Below, one piece after another: positions 1-12,619 of a stretch of DNA of 64,000 nt. Numbering within the stretch: position 1 is the stretch's first letter; every line of letters starts with the position of its first letter. The notes under the pieces are model-generated. The model saw only the letters and a list, made by a program, of their open reading frames with translations. It had not been told where the DNA came from and did no database searches. This DNA is from Aotearoamyces nothofagi (lineage: Eukaryota > Ascomycota > Leotiomycetes > Leotiales > Tympanidaceae). Made by a program: the position numbers and the translations under genes. The stretch covers positions 372,001 to 436,000 of the forward strand of contig JADDTR010000023.1 of assembly GCA_015345905.1 (NCBI GenBank). The letters are read 5' to 3'.

Positions 1-10
1 GATGATGCAG

Positions 11-128
11 CCGGCCGGGCATCCTCGTCCTGATCAACGACGCCGACTGGGAGCTCGAGGGCGAGGAGAGCTACGAGATCCAGCCGGGAGACAGCATCCT
101 GTTCGTGTCCACCCTGCACGGCGGCTGA
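11..128 (+). CDS. URM1: Ubiquitin-related modifier Urm1, last exon (5' part outside window)
   Basis: Urm1 is the ubiquitin-like sulfur carrier for tRNA wobble-uridine thiolation and for protein urmylation in the cytosol. Bases 1-10 end in a splice acceptor (gcag). The exon then reads in one frame to a TGA at 126-128 and contains the segment [14 protein letters not shown] and the C-terminal tail LFVSTLHGG. The last two glycines are the residues thiocarboxylated by the E1-like enzyme Uba4. The match to the C-terminal third of Urm1 is near textbook. The rest of the gene lies upstream of the window, so the total length and the other introns cannot be judged. Confidence 0.95.
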
Positions 129-1088
129 GCCCGCCCCGCCCGCCCGCCCGCTCATCCCTCTCCTCCTCCTCCTCCTCTGGCCCCCCTCGCCCGGGACAGA
201 GCCGGTGCCGGGGATGGAGGTTCTGGAGAGAGAAACCCTCTCCGGACGGGCTGGGCTATCCCTGGCCCCCGCTCCGCCCTGGGAACGCCCGCGGACCCGA
301 CGAAACCAGGCCCGGCGCGCCATGTCAGGGGGAGCAGGAAACCGCGGCGCCGTCCCGACGAGACTCGACTCCCGCGGACACGAAGAGCCTTGTGCAGTAT
401 ACGTCGAAGCTGCGCTTTGCGCTCTCGCGGACCCCCGCGGCCTCAGCTGGGCATACGACATATACCCCTCCGTTCCTCTCTGGTGGCAGGCTCGTATTTC
501 GAGACCAGGCACGGGCACGGCCGGGACGCGCGCGCCCGGCGCCGTCTCGTCTCGGCACCGCACCGCCGTGGCCGGATAGGATCCTAATCCACTCTTACGT
601 AGAACCAGGCAGAAGAATATACTCAAATCCGACATACACACACATGTCCACCAGCCGTGCCGGTTATCAACAGTCACTGCTCGCGCGCTCTCTCCCTCTC
701 CCTCTCTTGGCCTTGCATACATCACGAACACAAGATCAGTCACTCAAAATCAGCCGACGGATCAGATCAACCGGGTTTTAAGAATTAGTGCCCACGAGGC
801 GTGCCTACTATGCCCACTATGCCCGCGTCCCTCCTTCGCCTATGCCCATCGAAGATGAAAATCCCGCGCTTGCCCAAGTATGCATGCATGTATGTGTATG
901 TGTATGTGTATCTATGCCATTATCGCCATGTCGCTGATCTTCTATCCCAGTTCAATCCGATCCGATCCCATCCCATCCCATCCCATGCTCATCAGGTCGC
1001 ACCTGGCCTCGCTATCCTGCCACTCCCAACCCCAATCGCTCATCCCCCACACTTGGAAGAAAACAGCACCTCCTCTCGTCAATAAATA
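129..1088. other. Convergent intergenic region, no gene seen
   Basis: This is 3' flank shared by URM1 (+) and the zinc-finger gene (-). It holds pyrimidine-rich DNA, a TATG/TGTA microsatellite near 887-915 and a CCCAT repeat near 961-985. The reading frames crossing it are low-complexity and match no family I recognise. Confidence 0.6.
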
Positions 1089-3220
1089 TCAATAAATCCG
1101 CTCCGCGAATGTCAACTCTCCGCTCCTACCCTCGTTCTCATACCCTTCCTGCACATCCGATGGCGCACCATATAAGCTGCCCGCCGACGAGCTCGCACAC
1201 CCCTGCGAGCTCACCGTCCCATCAAGCTCGACATCAATCTCTCCATCATCGTCGTCGTCATCGAAGACCTCGTAGTCCTGCCGTGGTATCCGTCTTCTCT
1301 CTCCCGCTGTACCCACTGCAGCCATCGCTGCTGGCATTCCACGCATTGTGCCTCCGAGAGCAGTGTTAATCAGTTCTATCCCATTCATCCCGCTCATCAA
1401 CCCCGCAACCGGCGTGCTGTGCATTCCCGTCGTATCCATGCCGTTCGGGCTACTCGCGGGAAAAGATCCTGCTCCGGAGATGGAAAAGGACCCGCTCCCA
1501 ACCTTCCGATCCTTCCCTCGTCCCTTGATCCCCTTGTTCGAATTCTTGTACAGGTCGGCGAAATACTCCCACAGCTCCTTATCGGCCGCTGTGACTGTGT
1601 CGCCGTCGCCGACCGAGGCGAATCTGGCCGTTAGAGAACGGATCGCTGGAGCGTGGAATTTGTTTTGGTGTGACTGAGAGAGAGGTTAGTCTTGTTGTGA
1701 TATTTTCTTTCTTTCAAGGGAGCTTTTGGAACGTCTTAAGGTTGGAGAGGAGGGGATGTAGGAGATGGGAGATAGGGAATGGTTGGAGGGATGGATGAGA
1801 TAGCATGAGAAGCGTAGATGGCTAAAGGAACTCATCATGGAAATACCTTCAGATTTCCTAACTGCGTAAACATCTTCCCACACTCATCAAGCTTACACGT
1901 GAACGGTTTCGCCTGCTCATGCACGATCCTATGCGCCCTGACGTTTCCCCGTTGGGCAAATCTTTTCCCGCAAATCTCGCATTGGTATGGCCGTTCACCC
2001 GTATGTCTTCTCTCATGTGTCTGATAGATTTGATGAGCCAGTTAGTTTTTCTATTTAACTCTTCACGAGTCTCATGGGGTGAGATGATTATAAGATGGTC
2101 TATAGAAAATAAAAAATAAAAGAAGGGATACAGACACATACCTTCAAGTTCCCAAGTTGCGAGAAATGTTGATTACAGCCTTGAGCTTTACACGCCTGCC
2201 CACCACACCATTAGATCAGCCATGGTTTCTTCGCCGTCTCTGAATAAACGGGCATGAGTTGAAGATCATAGAATGAAGAGAACTCACATATGGTTTCACG
2301 CCCGTATGTGCCCTGACGTGAATCTCCAAATGTGTTTTCTGATAAAAGCTCTTTCCACACCCCCTCACCTCGCACTCGTATCTCTTCTTCGCCCCGGCAA
2401 CCTCGGCCTCCTCTCTCTCCTCATCATCGTTCCCGCGACGCTGGTACGGGACTATCATGGATGTCTGGCGAGAGTCGGCACCTGACTGGATCACCGGACT
2501 CCCCTGTTTACGCGCCGGCGAGCTTGAGCTTTGCTGGAATTCCGACGACGTCCTAGTCGAAGACGCTGCTATTTGTTGAGGTTTCGATTGGATCGCTTTC
2601 ATTAACGTGTCGACATCGGTGCCGAAATTGACATCGCGTGGGCCGGTGATTAGCACCGAGTTTGTGGGAGGATAGGTGTTGGTGTAGTTGCTCATGTCCC
2701 AGGTTCCGTTGCTGGGGAGGGTTTGGGGTTCTGGTTTTATTACCGGAGAGGCGGCGATGTAGGCTTGGTGTGGTTTCCGATCATATGGTGGAGTGTGGAC
2801 TTGGGATGTGCTTGGCATGGGGATTGGGCGGGAGTGGATGTAGTTGTTATGGTTGAATGGTGGGGCGAAGTTGTTGGAAGTCATGTTGCTTGAAGCGAGG
2901 CTGAAGGGATTCATATGCTGCTGCTGCTGATGATGATGATACCGATGTGTAACGCTGTTTGATGGTATACTGTTGTGGTATTGGGGAGCCATGATTCCTC
3001 GAGATAGAGAAGCTGATGAGGAGGCTCGTTGGTCGTAGGTTTGGGACTGGATCATCCCGGAAAGATCCATCATGTAATATTCGGATTGTGCTTGCTGTTG
3101 TTGTTGTTGTTGTTGTTGTTGCTGATGCTGCTGCTGTTGATGATCTTCCCAACGCCCCCAGGCCAGGGCTGGCACTTGTGCTATGACCGCCAGTGTGACG
3201 GTTGTCTTGCTCAATAGCAA
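1089..3220 (-). CDS. AZF1: Azf1-type C2H2 zinc-finger transcription factor (start unresolved)
   Basis: Nuclear DNA-binding regulator. I place exons at 2288-3220 (or further upstream), 2142-2195, 1847-2020 and 1089-1673, all joined in phase 0. Four consecutive C2H2 fingers span the exons: [55 protein letters not shown] and [19 protein letters not shown]. The last is followed by [12 protein letters not shown], the same order and linkers as yeast Azf1, a glucose/cell-wall gene activator. The N-terminal half is low-complexity with an 11-residue glutamine run near 3100-3135. The C-terminal part has an acidic run (DDDDDD) and ends at ERIY. The exon-1 frame is open to about 3249 but has no ATG there; the first in-frame methionine is near 3075. 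The true start is therefore either that residue or in an upstream exon, for example through the acceptor near 3190. Confidence 0.88.
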
Positions 3221-6200
3221 GACCCTTTCTGGGATAGGATATCTTTACTGAAGTTGTCGATAATGGAGATGTGTTTTACGAAAAAGCAAAGCAAAGGAAA
3301 GCAAAGCAAAAGTCCTCCAATAGCAAAAAGGAAAGGAAGTTCGGATTTTGAGATCAGGAAGAAGTCGTTATGTATAAGTCGTTATGACCATGAGATGTGG
3401 TTCAGGACGAGATGAAGTATGCGAATGTTGTGTAACGGATGGAAAAGTCAGGTACGATGATATAAGACTAAATGACGAATATCTTCAGCCCCGACTTTTT
3501 CGATAGATCAGATTCGAACTGCCTGTCTTGTCTGCTTCTAGATGCTCCGAGATTGAGCAGACAAGCAAGGCGGAAAGGAGATGCAGCAATTCATATATAG
3601 AACGAATGAAAGAAAACAATACGCACCCCACCTGAGCAAGCATCCCATAGAAGAGAGCCTTACCATGCAATCAGCGGGTCGGATACAGTGTACCAAATTC
3701 GAAATGGACAAAAGGTCTTCGACGTGGGATCTACCTAGCAGGATCTTTTGACCGTCGAAGGAAAGTTTGACACTAGAGTAGGGTTGGAAAAGCCACGTCT
3801 TTTGAACATGGGGGTGGTATGTGGGCATGGGGAGCTATGAAGGAGCCATATGGAAGCCATGGCTTGCCATCATGGCTGGATGGAGCATGAGGAGACAAGC
3901 TACAGGGCTCACGCATCGCAGTTGGACATCCATCTGTATCGAGAAGGTTTTTCTGCTCTCTTTTCTTTTTCTCCTCCTCTCTCTTTCTCCTCCTCTCCTG
4001 CCGAGGGCGGATAAGATCGTTGCTGACATGTACCCCGGCGCTCGAGTCCTTGGCGAATGTGGCTGTGGCTTCAAGACCTGGTGGGAGTACAGCACCGTAG
4101 TCATAGCATCTGCGACATATACGCCGGGGTCGCCTCACAGGGAATTTGATAGGTTGCCTGCCAGACCAGCAGATGGTTCGGTGCAGCGCAGATGGCACAA
4201 ACAAGCTGAGGAACGGGGGCATTCGAGCAGCGAGCACCGAGTCCTTGATGGCAGCCCTGTATAGTTGGGCACCACGTAGACAAGGAATGCCGTCTGGAAG
4301 GCCCTGTCGCCGGCCCCCAGTCGAGAGGACAGCACGGCGTGGAAATCCCACGGCAATGGCATAGCTACGATCGGGATGCTACACATCAGAATTTGCCAAT
4401 CCGTCCATCTGCTGGAGCGTATCCAGATCCATCCAGTATCCCGTCCAGCACTCGTCCATCCACCCATCCATATCCATGCAGCCCATACAATCGGCCGGTA
4501 AAGCCAGGGGGAGTGTACGGTAGCAGTTCGGTGCGGTACATATGCAGTCACAGTAAGTCAGCAGCGGTAGCAAGAGTTGTGGTGGTTGTGGTTGTGGTTG
4601 TGGTGGCAGTGGCAGTGGCAGTAGCAGCAGCAAACACCAGAATGTCCCTGACAGCAACCGCCGTCCCGCCTGTCCAGCCCGGCTCGCTCGCTACCGCAGT
4701 GAAGGGCTTTTCCCTGTCTCGTGTGCCGTCAGCAAGCTGCAGCCCTTTTCCTTCCCTTTTTTCTTCCCACGCCCGCCTCCCCTACCTTCCCTATTCCCCG
4801 GCATCGACCGCTATCCGGCGTTGTGCGGGAGTGCCCTCCAAGACATGCATACGTCGGATATACAGAGTGGCATATACTGGCACAGATACAGAGACACATT
4901 CAGATATGTAGGCAAACCTATTGTACCGACAGCCTTACAGTTTACGCTTCGTCCCTGACTGCTATACTGTTAAGAGGTGCATAGGGAATTAGATAGACAG
5001 GTCGCAATTACTGTATTATCCTGCTATTCTACTATTCTACCCCATTCTCATCTCCCTTCTCCGTTCCTCTTCCTCCTGGTCACGAAAAGACAAGAAAGGA
5101 AGCAGCGACGTGATGCAGTACGATGAATGCGACGGGTCAGGCTTCCATTTCCTTCCCTCTGTCCCTGTCTAGTCTATCTATCTCTGTATCTATCTCCGAT
5201 CCCCTGCAGACCATCATTATGGGGGGTTGACAGCACAAACACCATTGATGGAAAGAAAGGAAGGAAGAAGAATGGAAAAAGAGAGAGAGAGAAAACTCTT
5301 CTATACCTCCTGACACCAACACTCTACGCAACACTCTACGAGGTCGAGTCGTCTTTTCGACTCGCGCAGCAAACGAACTGCATGCAAACCTATCCGCCAA
5401 CCCCGTTTCCCCCTCCGGCCTTCGCTCTCACCGAACAGCTATGAATTGCTCCGGAGAAGAGCGAGTGAGAGCCCTGCACCTGCAGCTCGGATGTATGTAA
5501 TGTGTCCTGCGGAGTGCGAAAATAGCTACTATTGGATCGTCTAGGCGATATCATATGCAGGAGTGAAAAATTTATATTCACGCGTGCACGTATGATTTTA
5601 TTCCATTTTATGGGGTTGGATTTTCTAAGATGGTGAGGTTTCGGGCGCATCTCAGCGCCTTGGGGGTGGAAGTATGTACGGGTAATTATGATTGATGGCT
5701 TGGAGATGAGACACTCGTTTCAATCAGTGGATGGATGAATTCGGGGTTGAACCGAGTTTTCAGAAACTGTTCGAGCTGAAGATATCGTCATAGGGGTCGT
5801 GTCTACGTGTCCATCCTCGAGTCCTTATCACCGTTTACTGTGCTGAAATCGTCGAAACAAGTCAAAACCGTCGACGTCGAGTCAAGTTATCCATCCACCC
5901 ATCGCCCAACCCTCTCTCGTACCGAGTAGAAAAGAGCGAGAGGGGAAGGTTGTGAAACCGTTACATCCATGGCGGCAAACTATAAGGCTTTGTGATGGCT
6001 TTTGGGAGAGAGAAACCTTATCATTACTGTAATAGGAACGCCATCTAGGAGGCGCCTGGACGAAGGCTGAATAACGAAGATTGGGCGGTGTTGTTCGCTA
6101 CTTGGTTCTTAAAGTACCTAAATATACTATACAAATGCAAGTAGAAGAACCCTATCTACAAGACGTTGCTATCTTGACTCGGACCCGACTGAGGACTCGA

Positions 6201-9200
6201 TATCATCCTTATCCGGTTGGATGGATGGACACAAGCACAAAAATCAATCACCACATATCTCGAGAAACCCATCACCATCAATCTCAATGAAATCCAAGAT
6301 CCCTCCTTTCGGAGCTAGCCGATCCGGCATCCTTGACCTGCAGTACTACTATGCCGCGGGATGCTCGAATGCTGCCGTACTATATTATACACTGACTAAT
6401 CTGCGGCACGGCACAGTGCGGCATTGGCATGACATGGGCGTCATATAGTACATTACATAGCCATCTCGGCTGCTGACTTTTCCTTACCTCCTGCCTGCCA
6501 GTCATGCCTGAGGGTTTTGGGAAGTCGATCCTGTCTGGGACTGGATAGATAGAGAGACCTGAGCCGCCGTCTTGTCATCTGTGTGCGTATCCATAAACCC
6601 TCTCCTTTGCTGCGTTACGTGCTCGTGCGAAAGATATGACAAATGCAGTATACTGTACATGTGATGGCGAATCTGCTGTCGTTATCGGAGAGAAGAGGAG
6701 GGGGGATGTTTGTATGATGTAAGGCTGGCAGGGCGAACTTTCGGGAAGAGGTCGACTCGATGCCTGGATATCGAGATCGGCAGGAGATGAAATGAGATGG
6801 TTGGCCATGTGAAGCGACGGGGATATACTCGGCCATGAGAACTGCATGTGTCGTCGATACGGCGTGGCAAGCAATAAATACTGTATTACAGTAAGGCAGA
6901 GTGAAGCAGCCTCCTCTGTCCCCTTGAGGCCCAGCTTCGAACATACCCACCTAGCTGGGACGAGGCAATTCCTCCACTGCCAAAACCCTCCCATACCAGA
7001 CGGAGCGAACACACACGCCTTCCGATCCCGCCCCGGCGTTGTCCAAAGCCCCCCGATGCCGCCTCCCATCCAGTCTGGCGACTCGATGACCCGTGCCATC
7101 GACTACCGACAGAGCTGCAACAAGGATACCTCCCGGCTTCTTTTGTCGACATGACTCGAAAGCGACGCGAGCGTGGCTGGACTGGGAGTGGGCGGAACGG
7201 GTTGAGACTGCGGGATTTCTTTGGGGCAGGGTCATCCTTGGGGGATATATAAAGTGGCTGACTTCAAGGTCTGTATGCTACAGTGTAATTCCAAATCCAG
7301 CCAGCCAGACTATTCTACTCATTGCGGTATTCTATCTCGGTAGACTGTAGATTCCATAGATCTATTTTAATACTAATCCTCACCCATCTACAGTACGTAG
7401 ATACAGTGTCAGATCCTCCATTCACAAAGAGTCCTCACCCTTCATCTTCACTCGCCTTGACAATCCCATCATCCCTATCCTCTCACCTCAGGTTACCGCT
7501 TGCAGCATAGTACATACAGTATAGTCCGCGTCTCCCAAACCCCCAGCTCCACACAGCAGACCGCGACACAGATATATCGAACCAACTCCATCCAGCGATA
7601 TCCATCTGGCTGAAAGCATGGCCTGGCACCCCTGCTGCGCAAATCCCAGTACGCCGGTTACAGAGCACCTTGTTCCTTGCCTGTGCACGGTCCGCTTTCC
7701 CCTATCTCGGTTTTCCAGCTCCCAGGTGGACAGGCGGGCAAATGAGATGTTTGATCCGTAGATCGACAGGCGTGAGGCTGGATCTGCGAGGTGGCGACTG
7801 GCAGTGAGTAAGCACTGTACTACAGTACTCGAGTACTGTGATGGGAATGAGATTTAACTATACGGTGTGGTGGTCCGTCCCTATATACATACATAGCTCT
7901 ATTGCATGCCTCCTATAACCCAAGCTACTTCTCACCTTCTCTCCCACGTCTCCATCTGCTCGAGGCCATCATCATTGATAACATCTCTGCTTCCCACATG
8001 GGTATCACCGTATGTAGGAGTTAGCTCCAGTCGAGCACGCCTCGCTCACGAGATTTCCGTACACTGGGGTAGTTGCTTGGACACTGCCCTGTCACAACCT
8101 GGGATTGAATATCATGCAGGTTTAGATCTTCGTCGTTAGGCTATTGTTAGGAATCCATTTTACTTCCTGGGCCCAGCGCCATCAGATCCGGATACAGTGC
8201 GTGATCAGGTGGTAAGATTCCCAAACAGTCATTAAGTTACTGCTATTTCCAATTAACATGCCTACATAGACTTTGTATTCTACTACAGGTGAGCTGGCTA
8301 CCTTACTCGTAGTTGTACAAAAATAGTTCTCGGACCTCACCTCCACCTCCACTTGGACCACTCCCATAATCCATACTGTGGTACACAGACCATCCACTTT
8401 CTGCTTACTTGGTGCAGACCGCAGTATCGAAAGCTTAACACCTCGCCGCGCGCGGGCCGTCCGGGACGAGGCCGTAGTTCGATAGAGTGCAGGGCGAGAG
8501 TTCGCTACAGGGCGACACGATGCAATACGACGCGCCATCCCATCCCACCCATGCCTTGTACGTGGCGACATCTCAGAAACCCAGGCATCCAGGGGAACCA
8601 ATGATGGGATGTACAGTAGCATTCCGTAGAGGAGCCGTCACCAGTACTGTAGAAGCTGCTCCCCCCAAAACTATGTCTCAATTCTACACGGAATCGTGTC
8701 TCGGACTCCGGGGGGCTTGATCGGACGTGAATGGATGGACGGCTGGACGCGAGACGGGATGGCAATGCAAGGGAGGAGGCATGGTCAGGTCGTCGGTATG
8801 CTCGAGTGTCGACTTACTCGCACCAACTCTCGACTGACATCGACTGGCTGGCTGGCATATGTCTCAATGCTGATACGCAGCCAGCCCATCCCCAACTCCC
8901 AGCCCAGTATCCCAACACTTCGATCCAGACAGAAAGATTCACAGGAAAATCCGAGTTCGAAAATCCGAACTCGAATCCAGCGTCTCGAATCCCAGGCCTA
9001 TAATATATATGGCATCACATCACACCTCACCACTCATCTCACCTCGTCTTCCCTTCGATCCGCAATTCGACATATAATCCAGGGCCAGCTGAGATCAGAT
9101 CAGATCATTACCAGTCCGCTGGAAAGGCACCCTAAGCTTTCTAGCACGAAGGACGAGAAAAAGAAAGAAAAAGCAGATGCTCTGTTCGGTAATCCTTCCA

Positions 9201-9330
9201 CAGGCCTTCTCGTCCGGGAACCGGTTTGGCGGGTCGGGGCAGCTGGGGGTGGATGGATGGTAAGCGAAGCGAGGCGAAGGCGAGGGAGTAGGGAAAGTCC
9301 TATAAGGTACGTATAGTGTAGTAAGTTTTC
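3221..9330. other. Six-kilobase gene-poor region upstream of the zinc-finger gene
   Basis: No reading frame here shows a recognisable domain or convincing exon structure. The content is regulatory-looking low-complexity DNA: AAAGC repeats near 3283-3312, a GTTGTG/GCAGTG repeat near 4577-4630 that generates false poly-Val/Ala frames, purine and pyrimidine tracts, and scattered GTACTG/CAGTAC words. Long leader exons of the zinc-finger gene, or non-coding transcripts, could lie here; transcript evidence would be needed. Confidence 0.5.
7822..7839. repeat. 18-bp perfect palindrome
   Basis: The sequence ACAGTACTCGAGTACTGT reads the same on both strands, with an XhoI-type CTCGAG core. It lies inside the gene-poor region and contains the CAGTAC/GTACTG word that recurs through the long intergenic regions of this window. 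It could be a dimeric factor site or chance growth of that repeat word. Confidence 0.6.
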
Positions 9331-10788
9331 CTCTGCTAGGACGGGGAGTTTTTTCCTTGTTGTTATTGTTATTTGTAATGATGATTGTGGCTATGATTAC
9401 TAGGACAGATGCTCTTGGTTTGGGGTCTGTGGGTGATTTGATATTTGAGAAAATATCCTTGAGAAGTTGAACGCCTTTCTATAATCTATTCACCTGTCTA
9501 ATGGTTCTATCTAATGGTTAACTGTATATCAACAGCTATATACTATATCTGGGTTGTATATATTACTTCAACCAGCATGATACCTACAACTGCATTTACA
9601 GTCGGTTGAATTCTTGCTGTCTTTGCTACGTCATCTCCTTGCTATATATATACATACCTTTTTGTAAGTTATAGAAGACTATTATACTCCTGCTGTTAGA
9701 TTCTTCGTTTTCTTCTCTTGTTTTAAAACTGGTAAAGTAGAAAAGGACTTCTAGAATAGTGAGAGGGGTTTACTTTGTATTTGGCCTCCTTACTCGATCA
9801 ATAGGTTCAAAGCTGACTAAAATCGTTTTACCAGTCCTCGACAATTGCTGCTGTTACGGTTTTGGGTCTAACAGAGTAACAGATTCAACATCAATGGATC
9901 TCTTTCGTCAGTTTATAATGATAGCTTTTTACTTCATTTCTAAATAGTCAGCTAATATCCAATAACTAGTTCTTTTATATTCAACTCTGATCTTTAGTTG
10001 AGAAAGCCAGCAGTGCTCTACAAACCAAGAGTTATCTGTAGTGAATATAAAAAACCTCGACTCGGCCAGCAATATAAAACACCAAGGAGCCTTGAATAAT
10101 ATCGGCATATACAATATAGTTTCAGCCAAAATAGGCTACAGAGCAATCCTCTGTAAAGAAGAGATACAGTTCTCAGAAATGAAATCTCGTGATAAGAAAG
10201 TCGTCGACTATCAGTCATCAGTCGTCGACATTTGTTCAGTGGCAGAGATATATTCGGTAGCAGATACTCATCCGGCAAGAAAGTTATCAGCGGCTGATAT
10301 TTCTTCGACGGCAGACCCCTATTCGGTAAACAAATTATACTGGCTCAAAATCTCTTGTTCGATACTGGTACTGATTATTCTTTCTACAGGAGGAGCTCTA
10401 AAGGCATCAAAGAGGCTATATGCAAACTTGGTTCAAGAAAGAGAAAGGAAATACTGCAGACGATATAGAGTTTTATATTGGTCTTGCTTGCTAGAACTTC
10501 AGCCAAGATTGTTGGGATTAATCCTTTCGTCGGTTTCTGACAGAAGGTTTCCTAGAACTGATAATTCGAGAAAGAAATAAGCCAGCGCTTGATATGAATC
10601 CTGCCATCAGTTACTGATAAAAGGTTGCTAGAGGTTGCCATCCAGAAATCAAAGAGCAACAATACAGGCCGTTTTTATTTAAATGTAGATGTTAGGTGTT
10701 AATCCTTTCGTCATTAACTGACAGATGCTTTCAATTTCAAACATCGTCACGATAGTGAACAAAAATCGAAAAGCATAACTACTCTACT
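9331..10788. repeat. AT-rich relic with degenerate internal repeats
   Basis: Base composition drops visibly from GC-rich to AT/TA-rich here, then recovers at FLX1. Near 10200-10330 there is a short degenerate repeat that translates as a series of S(V/A)AD-like units. Near 10515, 10597 and 10699 three diverged copies of a unit containing TCCTTTCGTC and ACTGACAGA follow one another. A 179-codon open frame (10041-10580) spans part of this but has no recognisable domain. The pattern fits a decayed, possibly RIP-mutated, transposable element, but no terminal repeats or element proteins are identifiable, so I do not assign a family. Confidence 0.5.
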
Positions 10789-11831
10789 CTATTCTACCCA
10801 TCTAGGCAAATAAAATCTAACATTCTCATACATCAGAAATGTCACCCAAGTCGCTGGCATTACCCTAACAGTACTCGGTCCCAAACCCTTATAAAAGCCT
10901 CTCAAACCATCCACTCTCCACATATTTGATACCACGCCACTTATCCCCTTCCCAAACCGTCTTTCTGAGTCGTATGTCTGTAATCTGCTACGTATGACTT
11001 GGTATGGATATGTAATTGTCCCGGCGATAACCTTCGCTGAGCCGCTGAGTAGGAGTGTTGCATTGTTTCCAAGCTTCACGTCTTTCTCATCCCATCTTCT
11101 TTCCCCTCCGATTATGTCCCTGTTCTTCATATCCCTCGTGGTGACATATGATAACCAATTCCTCTTCAACGGCTCATAAACCCCAAATTGCACTGCCACA
11201 TGACTCACACCCAGCATACTAACTCCCAAGCCTTTATAAAAACCCTTCATCCCTTCCGTCTTCCAAACCGCGCGAAAGCCAGCCCACATATGGGGGTATG
11301 CGCCTACCGCGCTAGCATCCGAGGAAAGCATGCGTGTTTTGACGACCCATATTGGATTGGAAACGACAGTAGTCAAAAGACCTGATGCGCCCGAGGCAAG
11401 AAAATAGTCGAAAGGCGTGAGAGGGATACGCTTCTGCTGTTGCTTATATGCCGCGCCTTGAGCGAACGGAGCCCCATTGTGGAATGATCGTAACTGCGAC
11501 TCAATCGAGGATTTGAAATAGAAGAAGACCGCCCAGGAGCTTGCGTTGCCGAGAAGATTGGGTGTCAGGCCGCGATAGAGGGCTTGGATGGGCCTCTCGT
11601 TGAGAGTGAGAGAGCGGAGGATCGTGAGGCTGTTGACTGAACTTGCTGATGTATTGCGGTGGACTGGGAGGAGTCAGAATGTATGGTTCTAATGGAGCTT
11701 GGGAATGTACCTTGAAGTCGTGTTTTGATTACGTCGAGGGGATGAACTGCGAGAGTTGAAACAATGCCGGCGGTGAGGCCGGCAATGGTCTCGACCTGCG
11801 CGGGGGACAGGTGCGCATCTTTGTCATTCAT
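10789..11831 (-). CDS. FLX1: Mitochondrial carrier, Flx1/FAD-folate type
   Basis: Inner-mitochondrial-membrane solute carrier. There are two exons, 11711-11831 and 10789-11663, giving 331 residues, the normal size. The three carrier repeats each show the signature proline motif: HPLDVIKTRL near residue 35, NPIWVVKTRM in the middle and YPYQVIRSRL in the third repeat. The PIWVVKTR and PYQVIRSR variants belong to the carrier subgroup with yeast Flx1 (FAD), the mammalian folate/FAD carrier and the Ndt/Rim2 transporters. Flx1 is the closest in length and motif order, but substrate cannot be proved from sequence. The ATG at 11829-11831 opens directly into the first repeat, as expected for a carrier without a cleaved presequence. 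The stop is the TAG at 10789-10791. Confidence 0.88.
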
Positions 11832-12242
11832 AGGATTATGGGATTTGCATGTTTTGTGGTTGGAGATGGGTGGCTATGACGAGGTTGAGGTTCTGGGAAT
11901 TTACCGAGATGGTTAAAAACGTTCAAGACGTCAGATTCCGATTTAGAATGGCAATGGCTCAATTATAATTTGCTTGGTGACATTTCCCTTGGGATTGTAA
12001 TCTAGTATGGTTCCTGCTATCATTGATGGTATGCCAAGTGGTGATTGCGTATATTAACGCTATGGTACGATATTGTACAAGAATCCTCTGTGTATGCCCG
12101 ATCCCTATCGATGCCTTGAACAGTCCTCACAATATTGAAAACGCCTCTTATGCTCTTTCGTACATATAGCTCCTCTACTCAGTCTCCTCGTCCTCGTAAT
12201 CCCTCTAATCGTAGTAGTAATCGTCCTCCGGTGCCATTAGAT
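11832..12242. other. FLX1 upstream / TOM7 downstream spacer
   Basis: About 410 bp between two genes on the minus strand. It must contain the FLX1 promoter and the TOM7 3' UTR. It is AT-richer than the flanks, and no further coding signal is seen. Confidence 0.6.
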
Positions 12243-12619
12243 CTATGCAAGAGGAGAGAATAGTCTATATCCTGTTAGCTATCTTCCACATCTGGGCTTC
12301 TGATATCGGGAGTACATACCTGATGAATGATGGGCGAGGCTCGCTGCGAGTGTACCCTGCGTTCTATTAGTCCGTAGCCCTGTGCCATATACAAAGCTTC
12401 CATACCAAGGTAGATGATTAGGGGCAGGTAGCCACTTCTCGATGTCAGCTTCATTCTAGAATTCAAGATCAGGCATACATACTAATGAACGACCACGCGT
12501 GATAGGTCAATGAGTTTTCCGACTCTCTCCTAAACATCTGTCAATAGCTATCCAGATGGCGCCCGCCTGTGTAATCTGCCAACCTTTGACTCCTCTGACA
12601 GCTGCAATGTGAAGGCCAT
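12243..12619 (-). CDS. TOM7: Tom7, small subunit of the mitochondrial outer-membrane translocase
   Basis: Tom7 is a tail-anchored TOM-complex subunit that tunes complex assembly and stability. The gene is split into five tiny exons: 12584-12619, 12483-12529, 12406-12434, 12320-12356 and 12243-12264. Together they make 57 codons (56 residues). The spliced product starts MAFTLQLSEESKERVGKL, has the family core VVVHYGYLPLIIYLGYTR and ends PRPSFIRLFSPLA. The core HYG-(F/Y)-(I/L)-PL-x-IYLG and the RPS...LLSPL-like tail are diagnostic of fungal Tom7. Every junction uses GT-AG and restores frame. The first donor (gttggc) is weak, so the exon-1/exon-2 border is the least certain. It lies head to head with SF3B4. 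Confidence 0.9.

Noticed and set aside
3773-4911. 190-codon frames on both strands, one with poly-Val/Ala
   Set aside because: The poly-Val/Ala segment is a translated GTTGTG/GCAGTG repeat; the rest has no family match.
6575-7235. Overlapping minus-strand frames up to 174 codons
   Set aside because: Three frames overlap with equal quality and none shows conserved motifs, so coding is not supported.
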